NCBI GenBank assembly: GCA_947474635.1
Contig: CANJJB010000004.1
Span: 1-55,559, forward strand
Length of the DNA stretch: 55,559 nt
From: Parachlamydiales bacterium
Lineage (GTDB): Bacteria > Chlamydiota > Chlamydiia > Chlamydiales > Rhabdochlamydiaceae
Reading direction: 5' to 3'
Part shown: positions 17,151 to 26,037 of the stretch, one piece after another
Numbering within the stretch: position 1 is the first letter of the stretch
Layout of the letters: the number at the start of each line of letters is the position of its first letter
Made by a program: the position numbers and the translations under genes
The notes under the pieces: model-generated
Told to the model about the DNA's origin: nothing
Database searches by the model: none
Seen by the model: the letters and a program-made list of their open reading frames with translations, nothing else

Positions 17151-17156
17151 TATAAT
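17151..17156 (+). promoter_or_regulatory. Candidate -10 element for the exported-protein operon
   Basis: A perfect TATAAT lies 31 bp before the ATG at 17187. No good -35 sits at 17-18 bp spacing (TATAGA at best), so the promoter would be weak or activated. The predicted leader of about 24 bases contains the strong Shine-Dalgarno AAAGGAGGTC. Confidence 0.45.
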
Positions 17157-17186
17157 CTTCTTATAGTTATAGAAAGGAGGTCTTCT

Positions 17187-17618
17187 ATGAAAGGATTGAG
17201 AAATTTTAAGGCATTAATCGTTTTAGTCGTTGTTACCGCTTTGTCAAGTCTTAGTGCTAATGAGGAACAAAATACTTCATGGGATACGGAGGCAGATAAA
17301 CAAATCATAGCTGTTGCTAGCTCGAGTGTCTACGCGAACGAAGAAGTCCTTTATTCATATGCAGGACAAAACTGGCACATCCGAGTCATTCGCTGTCCAA
17401 ACAAGGAAAGACTTGTATCTGGGCCTGTGTCTTTCGGTTATCCATTTTGCTTGTTAACACACGAGCCTGTACCAGACGAGTTATTTGCATATTTACAAAA
17501 ATTAACTGAAAAACCTCTAGAATCAATACGTGGAAAGTTTTTTAGTAATGGAAGTTCTATCAACGGCCACACTCCGTTTGAATGGTTAGCAAACCCACAT
17601 ATTGTTCCGGCTTCTTGA
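17187..17618 (+). CDS. Exported protein of unknown function
   Basis: 143 residues with a clear signal peptide (KGLRNFKALIVLVVVTALSSLSA, likely cut after SANE or close by). The mature part is about 120 residues and contains two Cys (RVIRCPNKER and GYPFCLLTH) that could form a disulphide. I recognise no family. The Shine-Dalgarno is near-perfect. Its TGA stop overlaps the ATG of the exported FkbM-type methyltransferase (TGATG), so the two are translationally coupled and probably act together outside the cytoplasm. Confidence 0.75.
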   Translation: MKGLRNFKALIVLVVVTALSSLSANEEQNTSWDTEADKQIIAVASSSVYANEEVLYSYAGQNWHIRVIRCPNKERLVSGPVSFGYPFCLLTHEPVPDELFAYLQKLTEKPLESIRGKFFSNGSSINGHTPFEWLANPHIVPAS

Positions 17619-18526
17619 TGAAATATTTGATTGGTTGCTTTTTGTACATATCTGCTTTTGCAATAGAGCCTTCGAGCGAACTTTTGCTTCAGGCAGATCA
17701 AACAAATGCCGAGATGAGTTCTTTTGTAGCTGAATTCCCCTATGGAAAGTATGAAATTTGCCAAACTAAAAATGGGTGGCAATTTTATATCGATAACAGA
17801 AATGATACTGTAAAAGGCACACTTGCAGAAGGACGCGATTGGGAGCCTATAATTGGAATACTGATACAGCACTTTGCTAAAGCAGGCACTGTAGCTCTTG
17901 ACATAGGAGCGCACATAGGAACGCAATCACTGATCATGTCAAGGGCAGTAGGCCCCAGCGGGCAAGTCATCTCTTTTGAACCACAACTCAAAATCTTTCG
18001 CGAGCTCTATCACAATCTATCTCTTAACAAGTGCGCGCATAACACCTTTTTACTACGCAATGCTGTAGGTGACAAAGAACAAGTGGTAGAAATGTGTGCA
18101 GAAGGAAGTGGCAATGAAGGCGGTGTAGGCATAGGGAAAGGCGGCGATGAGGCGCGTATGATCACAGTAGACTCTCTTAACCTCACGAATGTTTCATTCA
18201 TTAAGATGGACATTGAGGGATATGAGTTTCCAGCTATACAAGGAGCCAGAAACACCATTATTAGTAGTCAACCTGTCATCATTTTTGAAGCTCTAGGACT
18301 CGGGCTAAAAAATCCCTCTGGTGGTGGTATACAAAGCCACGCCATTGCCTTGCCAAGCGGAAGTGGAGAGCAGAATTTCAACGCCTTGATGGGATTTTTT
18401 GATTCCCTCAATTATTCAGTTTTTAGAATCGATGAAACTAATTTTATTGCCTTTCCTTTCCGCAAATATACCCCGCAATCACGGCATCACTTTCTAAGAC
18501 CTAAGTATCACAGAATTAAAAAATAA
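17618..18526 (+). CDS. Exported FkbM-family methyltransferase
   Basis: 302 residues from the ATG overlapping the previous stop. A frame exists from 17582, but this ATG gives a signal peptide (MKYLIGCFLYISAFA). TVALDIGAHIGTQSLIMSR is the SAM-binding motif I, VISFEPQ the acidic end of strand 2, and FIKMDIEGYEFPAIQGA the FkbM signature. The family methylates hydroxyls of sugars and natural products. A signal peptide is unusual for a SAM-dependent enzyme, since SAM is cytosolic. In an intracellular bacterium, action in the inclusion or host cytosol is a possible explanation. The substrate is unknown. Confidence 0.82.
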   Translation: MKYLIGCFLYISAFAIEPSSELLLQADQTNAEMSSFVAEFPYGKYEICQTKNGWQFYIDNRNDTVKGTLAEGRDWEPIIGILIQHFAKAGTVALDIGAHIGTQSLIMSRAVGPSGQVISFEPQLKIFRELYHNLSLNKCAHNTFLLRNAVGDKEQVVEMCAEGSGNEGGVGIGKGGDEARMITVDSLNLTNVSFIKMDIEGYEFPAIQGARNTIISSQPVIIFEALGLGLKNPSGGGIQSHAIALPSGSGEQNFNALMGFFDSLNYSVFRIDETNFIAFPFRKYTPQSRHHFLRPKYHRIKK

Positions 18527-18577
18527 TTGCATAAAAAAATACTATCACGTAATACGGAAACTTACGGAGGTATTCTT

Positions 18578-20398
18578 ATGGCAGAGCGTCCAGCTTCAGA
18601 GTCCTCTTCCGATAATTTCTGGCCTGAGTCTTCTCAGGTAAGAAAACCGGGGTCTTATGGTTCTTCTAAGAAAGTAGAAGATCTCAATAAGTTTCTGCAC
18701 CCTTTAGATGATGCGCCCGATTTTCATGATCCTTATTCTGATTTAAATTTATTCCTGTCGCAAAAAGTCAAAGAAGAATGTAGAGCATCAGGGTTCATAA
18801 AAAAATGGTCGACCTTTCTTCAAGAAACGCTGATTGCAAAAATCACACCTGAATTTCAAAAGAAATTCCCCAACTACAGGCTCGGCGTAAGCGCTCTTCG
18901 TAAGACATGGAAAAAAATCATCTACTACACAGAACAAATCCAATCACAAAAAGATGCGCTCACGCAGGAAGGAAAACTCAACGTCTCTTTTCTAATCAAA
19001 GAAAACTTAAAACAGTACTTGCAACTCAAAGGCCCCTCTGATTTTTATCCTTACCAATACGCTTACCAACTGGCGATGAAAATCAGCGACTGCGTAGCAA
19101 CCTTAGATGGCGTAAGACCTCTTTTGGATCAGCTTGCAAAAACCATATGGTTTGCACAAAAGCATCTACTCTCTGCAGTAGGCCTTAAGAAAACAAACAG
19201 CCCCCATGATGAGATGGATAAATGGGACAAGCTCATCATTAAAACCCTCTTAGAAGTCAGCGGGAAAAACCCCCAGGCAACACATAAAGAATTGGAAGTT
19301 TATGTGAAAGAAACACTTAAATCTCTACAAGATCTGCCAAGCCTTACATCGCTGGATAGAATTACGGTGCACCTATCAGCACTTCTTGCAGAAAAGCTCT
19401 ATCCTACCTCCTCTTTCCATGCGCTCTATAGTTCTGAGAAAAAAGAGGCAGTTCTGAACTTTATTCGCTCGCATTTGGCTCTCTACAAAAAAACATCGGT
19501 TGCCTTCAATTTATCTGAGTGTGCAAGAAGGCTTATAGCATTTTATACGCTTGCCTCTAAGTTGCCTAAAAATCTTACAAGTCTAGATAGCGGGAACTTA
19601 GATCAGTCGCTCATGGCATTTTTTTCTGAAGAAACAAGACTTATTCAAGATGTACCTTCAGCCCTGCAAGATGCCTATGAAGCTACCAAACTCCTTCCTG
19701 AACTATCTTTTGATACGCTGGAGATGATCATCTGGAAAATTTTAAGTAAGGAAGAATCTCTTCTCAGTGAACTCCCCTACCGTATTGGCCAAAAAATCGA
19801 AGAAGAAATCGGCAATATTGTGATTGACAATCCTAAACTTAGCTTCTCTAGCATTGTTCATACTGCTCTCCAGTTTTTCAAAAAAGCAAAAGAGCTAACA
19901 GATCCGAAGCAGTGGATGGCAATCGAGAAAAAAATCTCTCTCTGGACAATGCAAGGAGACTTACTTTGCAGATGGCTCCATTTAGATCCGGAAAATACGC
20001 TACTTAAACTCATCTGCGACTTTAGAAAAACGCGCTCCCCCTTTGCATCTCATGCAAATTGCATATCAGGTAGCGCGCAAGCATATTTGCGCGCGTACCC
20101 CGAACAAACAGCTTACGCGCCCCAAGTTGCTGCAAGAACAGCTATTTTATATAAATACGCCTGGTATGCACTCTTTTCTTTACCTGAAGAATCCTCCCTT
20201 GAGCGCTTCTTAGAGTGGCACTTCACAGACCTTATGCACCTCAGAGAAGAACAAGCTATGCACGCTATAGAAGAGATCTGCAAGAAATCGATACCTCTTG
20301 TTCCTTTAGATCAAGAAAACTGCAGGGTGTTATTTCGAAGAATGAAGCAAAGGCTTGAAAAAGAGGTAGAGACCGAAAATAATGAGCGGCACGCTTAA
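18578..20398 (+). CDS. Large predominantly helical protein of unknown function
   Basis: 606 residues from ATG 18578, chosen because CGGAGGT precedes it by seven bases; the frame extends to a TTG at 18527. The first 60 residues are polar, Ser/Pro/Asp-rich and disordered-looking (AERPASESSSDNFWPESSQ), as in many type III secreted proteins. The rest is helical with no membrane segment and no family I recognise. It follows the FkbM gene by 51 bp and may share its transcript. The last 69 bases overlap the convergent lgt gene. A secreted effector or structural role is only a guess. Confidence 0.7.
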   Translation: MAERPASESSSDNFWPESSQVRKPGSYGSSKKVEDLNKFLHPLDDAPDFHDPYSDLNLFLSQKVKEECRASGFIKKWSTFLQETLIAKITPEFQKKFPNYRLGVSALRKTWKKIIYYTEQIQSQKDALTQEGKLNVSFLIKENLKQYLQLKGPSDFYPYQYAYQLAMKISDCVATLDGVRPLLDQLAKTIWFAQKHLLSAVGLKKTNSPHDEMDKWDKLIIKTLLEVSGKNPQATHKELEVYVKETLKSLQDLPSLTSLDRITVHLSALLAEKLYPTSSFHALYSSEKKEAVLNFIRSHLALYKKTSVAFNLSECARRLIAFYTLASKLPKNLTSLDSGNLDQSLMAFFSEETRLIQDVPSALQDAYEATKLLPELSFDTLEMIIWKILSKEESLLSELPYRIGQKIEEEIGNIVIDNPKLSFSSIVHTALQFFKKAKELTDPKQWMAIEKKISLWTMQGDLLCRWLHLDPENTLLKLICDFRKTRSPFASHANCISGSAQAYLRAYPEQTAYAPQVAARTAILYKYAWYALFSLPEESSLERFLEWHFTDLMHLREEQAMHAIEEICKKSIPLVPLDQENCRVLFRRMKQRLEKEVETENNERHA

Positions 20399-21142
20399 AA
20401 TTTGACCCATGTCTAATACTGCATGCAGCGGCATCCACAGGCTTTGCTCCTCTTTTAAAAACTCGATAAAAAACCGAAAAGAAAAGACAGCTACCAAGAA
20501 AAGTCCTGCAAGCTTTCCGTCTTGCCATTTTTTAGTGCGGTAGAGAAAGTAGCACACACCAAAGATAAAAAGATAAAAAGCTGCCTCATAGAGTTGCACC
20601 GGATGGCGCGGAGCAGGCGCGCTCCCATCAATAGGATGTCCAAAAACAACTGCCCATGGAACGCTTGTAACTTTGCCTAAAATTTCTTGATTGATAAAAT
20701 TGCCCACCCTGATAAAAGCCCCTGCAAGACCTGCTACGACAGCTAGCCAGTCAAGGAGCTTTCTCCAAGAAAGATTGGGAATGGTTTTCTTATACTTTTT
20801 CAAAAAAAGAAAAAGCGCGATGAAAATACCACAAACAGCACCGTGGCTAGCAAGACCCCTTTCCCATATCTTAAAAAAAGAAAGGGGATCTTGCCAGTCC
20901 TGATAAAAGAAAAAATCACCCAGCTTAGCGCCTACAACTGTTCCCACAATCACATAGAAGCTCAGCTTCTCAGCTAAAAATTTGGCTTTTTCTTTATGGG
21001 GACCTTTTTTTAAAATACTAACTAAAACAAGATAGGCTAGAAAAAAGCCGCTAGCAAACAAAAAACCGTACCAGAGAATAGGTCTTCCTAAAAAAGGAAT
21101 GTTAAAAGGTAAAAGTTCGGGCGAGGGGTCCCAGTGAATCAC
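20330..21142 (-). CDS. lgt: Prolipoprotein diacylglyceryl transferase
   Basis: 270 residues with about seven membrane segments. IRVGNFINQEILGKVTSVPWAVVF is the Lgt signature with the catalytic Arg, ASHGAVCG holds the conserved His, and RHPVQLYEA and FRFFIEFLKEEQ are the later conserved blocks. Lgt moves diacylglycerol from phosphatidylglycerol to the lipobox Cys of prolipoproteins at the inner membrane. The start is GTG 21142, immediately after the TAA of the upstream gene. Its 3' end overlaps the convergent 606-residue gene. Confidence 0.95.
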   Translation of the reverse strand: MIHWDPSPELLPFNIPFLGRPILWYGFLFASGFFLAYLVLVSILKKGPHKEKAKFLAEKLSFYVIVGTVVGAKLGDFFFYQDWQDPLSFFKIWERGLASHGAVCGIFIALFLFLKKYKKTIPNLSWRKLLDWLAVVAGLAGAFIRVGNFINQEILGKVTSVPWAVVFGHPIDGSAPAPRHPVQLYEAAFYLFIFGVCYFLYRTKKWQDGKLAGLFLVAVFSFRFFIEFLKEEQSLWMPLHAVLDMGQILSVPLIIFGLYLFFKPLLHSSK

Positions 21143-21673
21143 TTAAGTGGTCCTGCGGTAAGCACGAGCCTCTCTAAAATAGAGAAGAGCTCCATTGATA
21201 AGAGCAGAGCCAATAGCTACGTCAATAAAACCTTTGATGACAAATCCAATGGGTAGCCATCTAAATAGCATCCCCATCAACATCATCGAAAAAAGAAGTA
21301 TGAAATAGCTCTTAGGATAAACATCTTTCCAATGAATTGGAGTGCTCAAAGCAAGGATTCGGTTAGTAATTCTGCGCACTGTCTTGGCAAGCACATACCT
21401 ACCCTTAATAAACCCGACCAAAAGACCGAGTGAAATTAAAAAAAGAGCTGCCTGTTCAACTGTCCCCGTTAAATCTACAATAGCACTAAATAGGGGGTGA
21501 GTACCCTCTGGAGAGCTAGCTGCCGTGACGATATAGGTTAATCCTTTGATGAGCAAAAGAATACCCGCTGCGCACCAAATCAGCCCCGAAATAACAATCC
21601 ATGTTCGATGAGAATATTGCATATGCGTGCCAGTATAAAGATCGGTTTTAACTTTGTCGACAAAAAATATCAC
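21143..21673 (-). CDS. Inner membrane protein of unknown function upstream of lgt
   Basis: 176 residues from GTG 21673, or 159 from ATG 21622; neither start has a strong Shine-Dalgarno. There are four likely membrane segments (around WIVISGLIWCAAGILLLIKG, AALFLISLGLLVGFI, FILLFSMMLMGMLF and VIKGFIDVAIGSALING). I recognise no family. The stop directly abuts the lgt start, so the pair is co-transcribed and possibly coupled. The divergent gene at 21713 starts 39 bp away, so both promoters would be packed in a very short space. Confidence 0.65.
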   Translation of the reverse strand: MIFFVDKVKTDLYTGTHMQYSHRTWIVISGLIWCAAGILLLIKGLTYIVTAASSPEGTHPLFSAIVDLTGTVEQAALFLISLGLLVGFIKGRYVLAKTVRRITNRILALSTPIHWKDVYPKSYFILLFSMMLMGMLFRWLPIGFVIKGFIDVAIGSALINGALLYFREARAYRRTT

Positions 21674-21712
21674 TCTCTCTAAAATGTTTATATCTTACGC
21701 AAGGTTAAAAAA

Positions 21713-22795
21713 ATGAATAATTCCATAAGTTTCTTAAGAGTTTTTTTCGTAGGTTTAAGCGTCATCTTCATGACTATTTTTATGTTGTTTAGAGCCTCAG
21801 ATAACTCTCCAATAGTCAATGCTCTAATGGGCATTTCTATAGGCCTTGGATTTGGAGCTGTACTCATTGGCATTGACCTCTTTTTAAAAAAATTTAATCT
21901 GCGCTCTTTTAACATCGCTCTTCTTGGCATGTTGATCGGCTATTTCATGGGCAAGTCTCTTGTGCTTGTTTTAGACTCTGTGTTACAAATCAGCTCATTT
22001 TCTATGATCGTACCTCCACAAATGAGAGAACTGATAGAAACAGCCCTCCTTCTCTTGGGCATCCACCTAGGCACCGTTGTTACATTACGCGCAAGTGATG
22101 AACTGCACATCAGCATCCCTTTCATACGCTTCACGCAAGTAGCCCAGAAAAAGAAAGACCTCATCATTGATGTTTCTGTTCTATCTGACCTCCGCATCAT
22201 TGATCTTGCTTGTACAGGTATTTTAGATTATCAAATGGTTGTCCCAAGGTTTCTCATCAAAGAGCTCTATGCTCAATATGAAATGGATGATGAATACTCT
22301 AAAACAAAAGCGCGCAGATGCCTCGATGTCATCAAAAAGTTAGAAAACATCTCCCACCTCGAGCTCAGATTCAATGACACTGACTTTCCTGAAATCAAAG
22401 ATCCCATGAGTAAGCTTGTGCGCCTTGCTAGACTTGTAGATGCTAACATCTTAAGTGCTGACATCTCGCGCGTTCAAACATCTTCTATCGAAGGGATCAC
22501 CGTTATCAACATACACTCACTCTCTAACGCCTTAAAACCCCTCATGCAGACAGGTGAAGTGATTAAAATCAAAGTGCAGCGCTTTGGCAAGGAACCCCGC
22601 CAAGGTGTTGGCTATTTAGAAGATGGAACGATGGTTGTGATCAATGGCGGTGGCGACTACATCGGTGAAACAATCGATGCCAGAGTCTTATCGGTTAAAC
22701 ACACATCCTCTGGACGCATGATCTTCTGCAATGCGACAGAAGAAGATTTAGACCCCACTTATGTAGACGAAGAGTCATACAATGACGGAAAATAA
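21713..22795 (+). CDS. YacL-like PIN/TRAM membrane protein
   Basis: 360 residues. Four N-terminal membrane segments are followed by a PIN domain starting at DLIIDVSVLSDLRIIDLACTG, which corresponds to the D(T/V)S(V/A)xxDxRI core of YacL-type proteins. Then LVDANILSADISRVQ and a C-terminal TRAM-like domain (GEVIKIKVQRFGKEPRQGVGYL, GTMVVINGGG). PIN domains are usually RNases; TRAM binds RNA. The chlamydial order PIN/TRAM-acpS-trxB is partly kept, with acpS overlapping here by 14 bp and trxB some 5 kb away. Some acidic residues of the active site look replaced, so nuclease activity is not certain. Confidence 0.85.
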   Translation: MNNSISFLRVFFVGLSVIFMTIFMLFRASDNSPIVNALMGISIGLGFGAVLIGIDLFLKKFNLRSFNIALLGMLIGYFMGKSLVLVLDSVLQISSFSMIVPPQMRELIETALLLLGIHLGTVVTLRASDELHISIPFIRFTQVAQKKKDLIIDVSVLSDLRIIDLACTGILDYQMVVPRFLIKELYAQYEMDDEYSKTKARRCLDVIKKLENISHLELRFNDTDFPEIKDPMSKLVRLARLVDANILSADISRVQTSSIEGITVINIHSLSNALKPLMQTGEVIKIKVQRFGKEPRQGVGYLEDGTMVVINGGGDYIGETIDARVLSVKHTSSGRMIFCNATEEDLDPTYVDEESYNDGK

Positions 22796-23177
22796 ACCTC
22801 TTATCCAAGGTCTTGGCAACGACATCTTAGAAATTGCTAGACTGCGCAGAGTCATCGAAGCCCACAACAAAAGAGCTCTCGATCGCCTCTTTACCCCCAA
22901 AGAACAGCTGTATTGCCTCAAATACAAAGATCCTATTCCTCACCTTGCCGGTAGATTTGCTGCAAAAGAAGCGATTGTAAAAGCCCTTGGGTATGGCATC
23001 GGCAAGCTCATCTCTTGGAAAGACATTGAAATCCTTAACAATCCAGAAGGCAAGCCCGAAGTCTTTCTCTCCCCTACTCTAAAGACTAGGTTCAACAGCC
23101 CCAATATCCTACTATCTATCAGCCATTGCAGAAACTACGCAACAGCTGTTGCCATTTGGTGTACCACTGCTACTTGA
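22782..23177 (+). CDS. acpS: Holo-[acyl-carrier-protein] synthase
   Basis: 131 residues. GLGNDILEIARLRRVIE carries the metal-binding Asp of AcpS and HLAGRFAAKEAIVKALG the conserved Glu motif; the family usually reads GTDI where this has GNDI. It transfers phosphopantetheine from CoA to acyl carrier protein in fatty acid synthesis. The ATG lies 14 bp inside the preceding PIN/TRAM gene, indicating co-expression. Confidence 0.94.
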   Translation: MTENKPLIQGLGNDILEIARLRRVIEAHNKRALDRLFTPKEQLYCLKYKDPIPHLAGRFAAKEAIVKALGYGIGKLISWKDIEILNNPEGKPEVFLSPTLKTRFNSPNILLSISHCRNYATAVAIWCTTAT

Positions 23178-23233
23178 CAAGCCCAAGCACATTCCACACA
23201 GCCTGCAAAGAAGGTGCTGTAGGACTAAACATC

Positions 23234-24466
23234 TTATATAGATTTTTTATCAATAGACTTGAGAGCAAGAGTAGAAATTTTCTGTGCCAGTGCTTGACTT
23301 GCCTTTGTATTGATAGATGAAAGAGATGGCACATTAGACACTATAGCCTTCTCCTTTAACTTCAAGACCCTTGCCACAGCTTGATTAATCCTATCTTCTG
23401 TGATGCGGCCACTTGTGACAGCTTGCACAATAGTTGCATGAATGCGCTGAATGTCAGCTACTGTTAGTTCAAGATTTGCATGAGCCCCTATGAGCTGCTT
23501 GCCACCTAAAATTAAAAGATCATGGCCCGACTGCAGGGCTCTAATGGCTGCATCAGCTACAGAAAGGACATAGTCTGAATCAGCCACTTGGCATTGATTA
23601 AGAACTCCCTGCATCACAAGAGAATCAGAAACAATCACCCCTTGAAACCCCATCTGATCTCTGAGATAAGAAAGAGTTTTTAAAGAAAGCGTTGCGCAAT
23701 GATCACGATCTAGAGGACTCATAATGTGCGCTGTCATGATCGCATCTGCTACACACTGAAGTTTAGCAAAAGGCATCAGCTCAACTTTTTGAAGCTCCTC
23801 CAGTGATTTATTCACAACAGGCAAATCATAATGAGAATCTACACTCACGTCACCATGACCTGGAAAATGTTTGAGTGTTGCTATAACACCTGCCTTCTTA
23901 TAGCCTTGCAGCGCCCTTTCTCCAAATGCCGCCACCATCTCGGGCTGATCTCCAAAAGATCTACTCCCAATCACAGGATTTTGAGGATTGATGTTGACGT
24001 CAATAACAGGCGCTAAGTTCATGTTGATACCAACAGCCTTTAGTTCTTGCCCCATCACAAAAGCTGCCTCTTCTGCTAAATCCGCATCTCCTGTCTCCCC
24101 TAAAGCTTTATTCCCAGGAAAAATTGTAAAGCCTTTCTCACACCGAGAAACAAGGCCGCCCTCTTGATCTGTTGCAATAAGAAGAGGAATCTTGGCTGGA
24201 GTCTGCCCCGCTAATGCTTGCAATCCGCTACTGAGCCTTTGTATTTGTTCAGGGGATGTGAGTCCATTTGACCAGTTGTAATAGATGATGTTTCCGATCT
24301 TCGTATCTTGAATCAGCGCTTTTGCCTCTTCGTTTGCTACCTCACCATGAAAATGCGCCATCAGCAATTGTCCTACTCTCTCTTCAAGTGACAACTCTGG
24401 ACTTACTCCAAAACATGGAAACACAAAAACAGACAGAAGAGCACACATCTTTAATGGCTCAAACAT
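23234..24466 (-). CDS. nagZ: Beta-N-acetylhexosaminidase (GH3, NagZ-like)
   Basis: 410 residues. TLKHFPGHGDVSVDSHYDLP is the NagZ signature with the Asp-His dyad, and FQGVIVSDSLVMQGV holds the nucleophile Asp (the family reads SDDLSM). The first 20 residues (MFEPLKMCALLSVFVFPCFG) are a signal peptide, so this copy is exported, whereas E. coli NagZ is cytosolic. It removes GlcNAc from muropeptides or chitin-like glycans. In Chlamydiae, with minimal peptidoglycan, a periplasmic turnover role is plausible. The start is supported by AAAGGAGA six to eight bases upstream. Confidence 0.9.
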   Translation of the reverse strand: MFEPLKMCALLSVFVFPCFGVSPELSLEERVGQLLMAHFHGEVANEEAKALIQDTKIGNIIYYNWSNGLTSPEQIQRLSSGLQALAGQTPAKIPLLIATDQEGGLVSRCEKGFTIFPGNKALGETGDADLAEEAAFVMGQELKAVGINMNLAPVIDVNINPQNPVIGSRSFGDQPEMVAAFGERALQGYKKAGVIATLKHFPGHGDVSVDSHYDLPVVNKSLEELQKVELMPFAKLQCVADAIMTAHIMSPLDRDHCATLSLKTLSYLRDQMGFQGVIVSDSLVMQGVLNQCQVADSDYVLSVADAAIRALQSGHDLLILGGKQLIGAHANLELTVADIQRIHATIVQAVTSGRITEDRINQAVARVLKLKEKAIVSNVPSLSSINTKASQALAQKISTLALKSIDKKSI

Positions 24467-24551
24467 GAGGATTCTCCTTTGAGCAAAAGTATATCACACT
24501 ACATAATTTTAAAAAAAAGTGGATTTTTTAGTCCCTATTTCATTGCCCATG

Positions 24552-24575
24552 AAAAAGTCGCACAAGCTGTGCGAC
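24552..24575 (-). terminator. Candidate rho-independent terminator between the RlmI-like gene and nagZ
   Basis: On the minus strand, stem GTCGCACA (24575-24568), loop GCT and TGTGCGAC (24564-24557) are followed by TTTTTC. It would end leftward transcripts from 24959-25954 before nagZ. Confidence 0.6.
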
Positions 24576-24669
24576 AATTTGCATCCTTGCCTAAGGATTA
24601 GCTATCTAAGTATTATGTGGACCAATGAATATATTAGGGAAGCCAAGATTTTTCTAATTCAGGGGTAAA

Positions 24670-24996
24670 ATGGCTTACGAAGGAACTACTTGGGTGGAAT
24701 TGTCCGTAAAAAGAGGCGATGAGACCTCTCCCATTATAAAAGTTCATTATGCTGGCATCGAGGCTCTAAAACATTTCAATTTAGAACCACTCAATGCGAC
24801 TCGCAATAACTACCGCCCACATCTCACACTTGCTCGCATTGTGATGCCAAAGCAGATAGAAGTGTGGCCTAAAAATCTGTATACCAATATTGGAAATTTT
24901 AATTTAGAGTTTGGGCTGTCGGATGAGAAAAGCAATATGCACATAAAATACTTAGCCTTCAATAATGCTCTATTTTCCAACACCGGTGGATTTTAG
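24670..24996 (+). pseudogene. C-terminal fragment of a 2H phosphoesterase (2'-5' RNA ligase-like)
   Basis: 108 residues with one HxT motif in NNYRPHLTLARIV. 2H phosphoesterases need two HxT/S motifs; the N-terminal one is missing. The ATG follows an in-frame stop at 24655-24657 and lacks a convincing Shine-Dalgarno. The length is about half of the family, so this looks like a decayed gene with its 5' half lost. Its 3' end overlaps the convergent methyltransferase gene by 38 bp. Confidence 0.6.
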
Positions 24997-25954
24997 GATC
25001 ATGAAAATCGGGAGGAATTGTTTGGTCTGATATCTCCTTTATCAAGCAGTTAGAAAAAAGAGTAGAATCGAACACAAATTTCTGAGAGTTAGTGCTGAAA
25101 AAGATACAGCCACCTTTATTGAGAAGCTTGAGGGCGCTTGTGATTAGAAATACATAATCTTGTTGAATATCAAACAGCTGATCCATCTTCGTAGATCTGG
25201 AAATGGTGGGCGGATCGATGACAATCACATCATACTTGCAACCAGAGCGTATCTCTTCTCCTAAGAATTTAAGACAGTCTGCGCGAATGACAGGATTGTT
25301 TTTAAGCGAAAGATTGTTGAGCAAAAAATTATCCTCTCCCCATAGCGTATAGGTATTGGACATGTCGACACTTTTTGTGAATGTAGAACCCAAGACTGCT
25401 GCTTGCACGCTGAAAGAACAGGTGTAGGCAAATAAATTAAGAAGCCGCTTAGCCTTACTGCAAGAAGCAACCATCTTGCGTGTTGTGCGATGATCTAAAA
25501 ATAATCCCGTGTCGAGATAATCACGCAAGTTCACTGTAAATTTTACACCCCCTTCGTAGACGGTAAAAAAATCTCCTGATTGATCCATCTTCTCGTATTG
25601 ACGCGTCTCTTTGCTGCGTGCTCTTGTGCGCCAATAGATCCTATCGGGCCTACACCCAAATATTTTGCAGATCATCCGCACAACCTTCTGCTCTAATTCA
25701 AGCGCTGGCTTCTCATCTCCCCTTCCACGTGCAAAATACTGCACGCAAAAGCGCCCTGCATAATAATCGATTGCCAAGGGATACTCAGGAACTTCTTTAT
25801 CATAAATACGAAAGCAATCCGTCTTATCAACCTCTGCCCATGCTTTTTGCTGCACATAGTTTTTTCTAAGACAGAGTTCAAAAGGTGATGCTTTAGGAGC
25901 AAGCTCCGTTATCTTCGGCAGAAATATTTTTGTCATGAAAGGAATTCTGCACAT
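24959..25954 (-). CDS. RlmI/RlmK-type SAM-dependent RNA methyltransferase
   Basis: 331 residues. KRLLNLFAYTCSFSVQAAVLGS is the SAM-binding loop and DVIVIDPPTISRSTKM the D-P-P-T/S catalytic motif of the family that includes RlmI and the RlmK part of RlmL. FTVNLRDYLDTGLFLDHRTTRKMV is the conserved strand before it. The usual N-terminal PUA domain of RlmI is not evident, so the RlmK-like arrangement fits better. Likely target: 23S rRNA. AGGG lies just before the ATG at 25954. Divergent from the hydrolase gene at 26038. Confidence 0.87.
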   Translation of the reverse strand: MCRIPFMTKIFLPKITELAPKASPFELCLRKNYVQQKAWAEVDKTDCFRIYDKEVPEYPLAIDYYAGRFCVQYFARGRGDEKPALELEQKVVRMICKIFGCRPDRIYWRTRARSKETRQYEKMDQSGDFFTVYEGGVKFTVNLRDYLDTGLFLDHRTTRKMVASCSKAKRLLNLFAYTCSFSVQAAVLGSTFTKSVDMSNTYTLWGEDNFLLNNLSLKNNPVIRADCLKFLGEEIRSGCKYDVIVIDPPTISRSTKMDQLFDIQQDYVFLITSALKLLNKGGCIFFSTNSQKFVFDSTLFSNCLIKEISDQTIPPDFHDPKIHRCWKIEHY

Positions 25955-26037
25955 CTACCCTTTGTTGTCAAAAAAAACAGAGCATCGACAAAATCCAAAT
26001 AATCTGTTATGAACTTTGAGAAACCAAAAGGAAGAAT

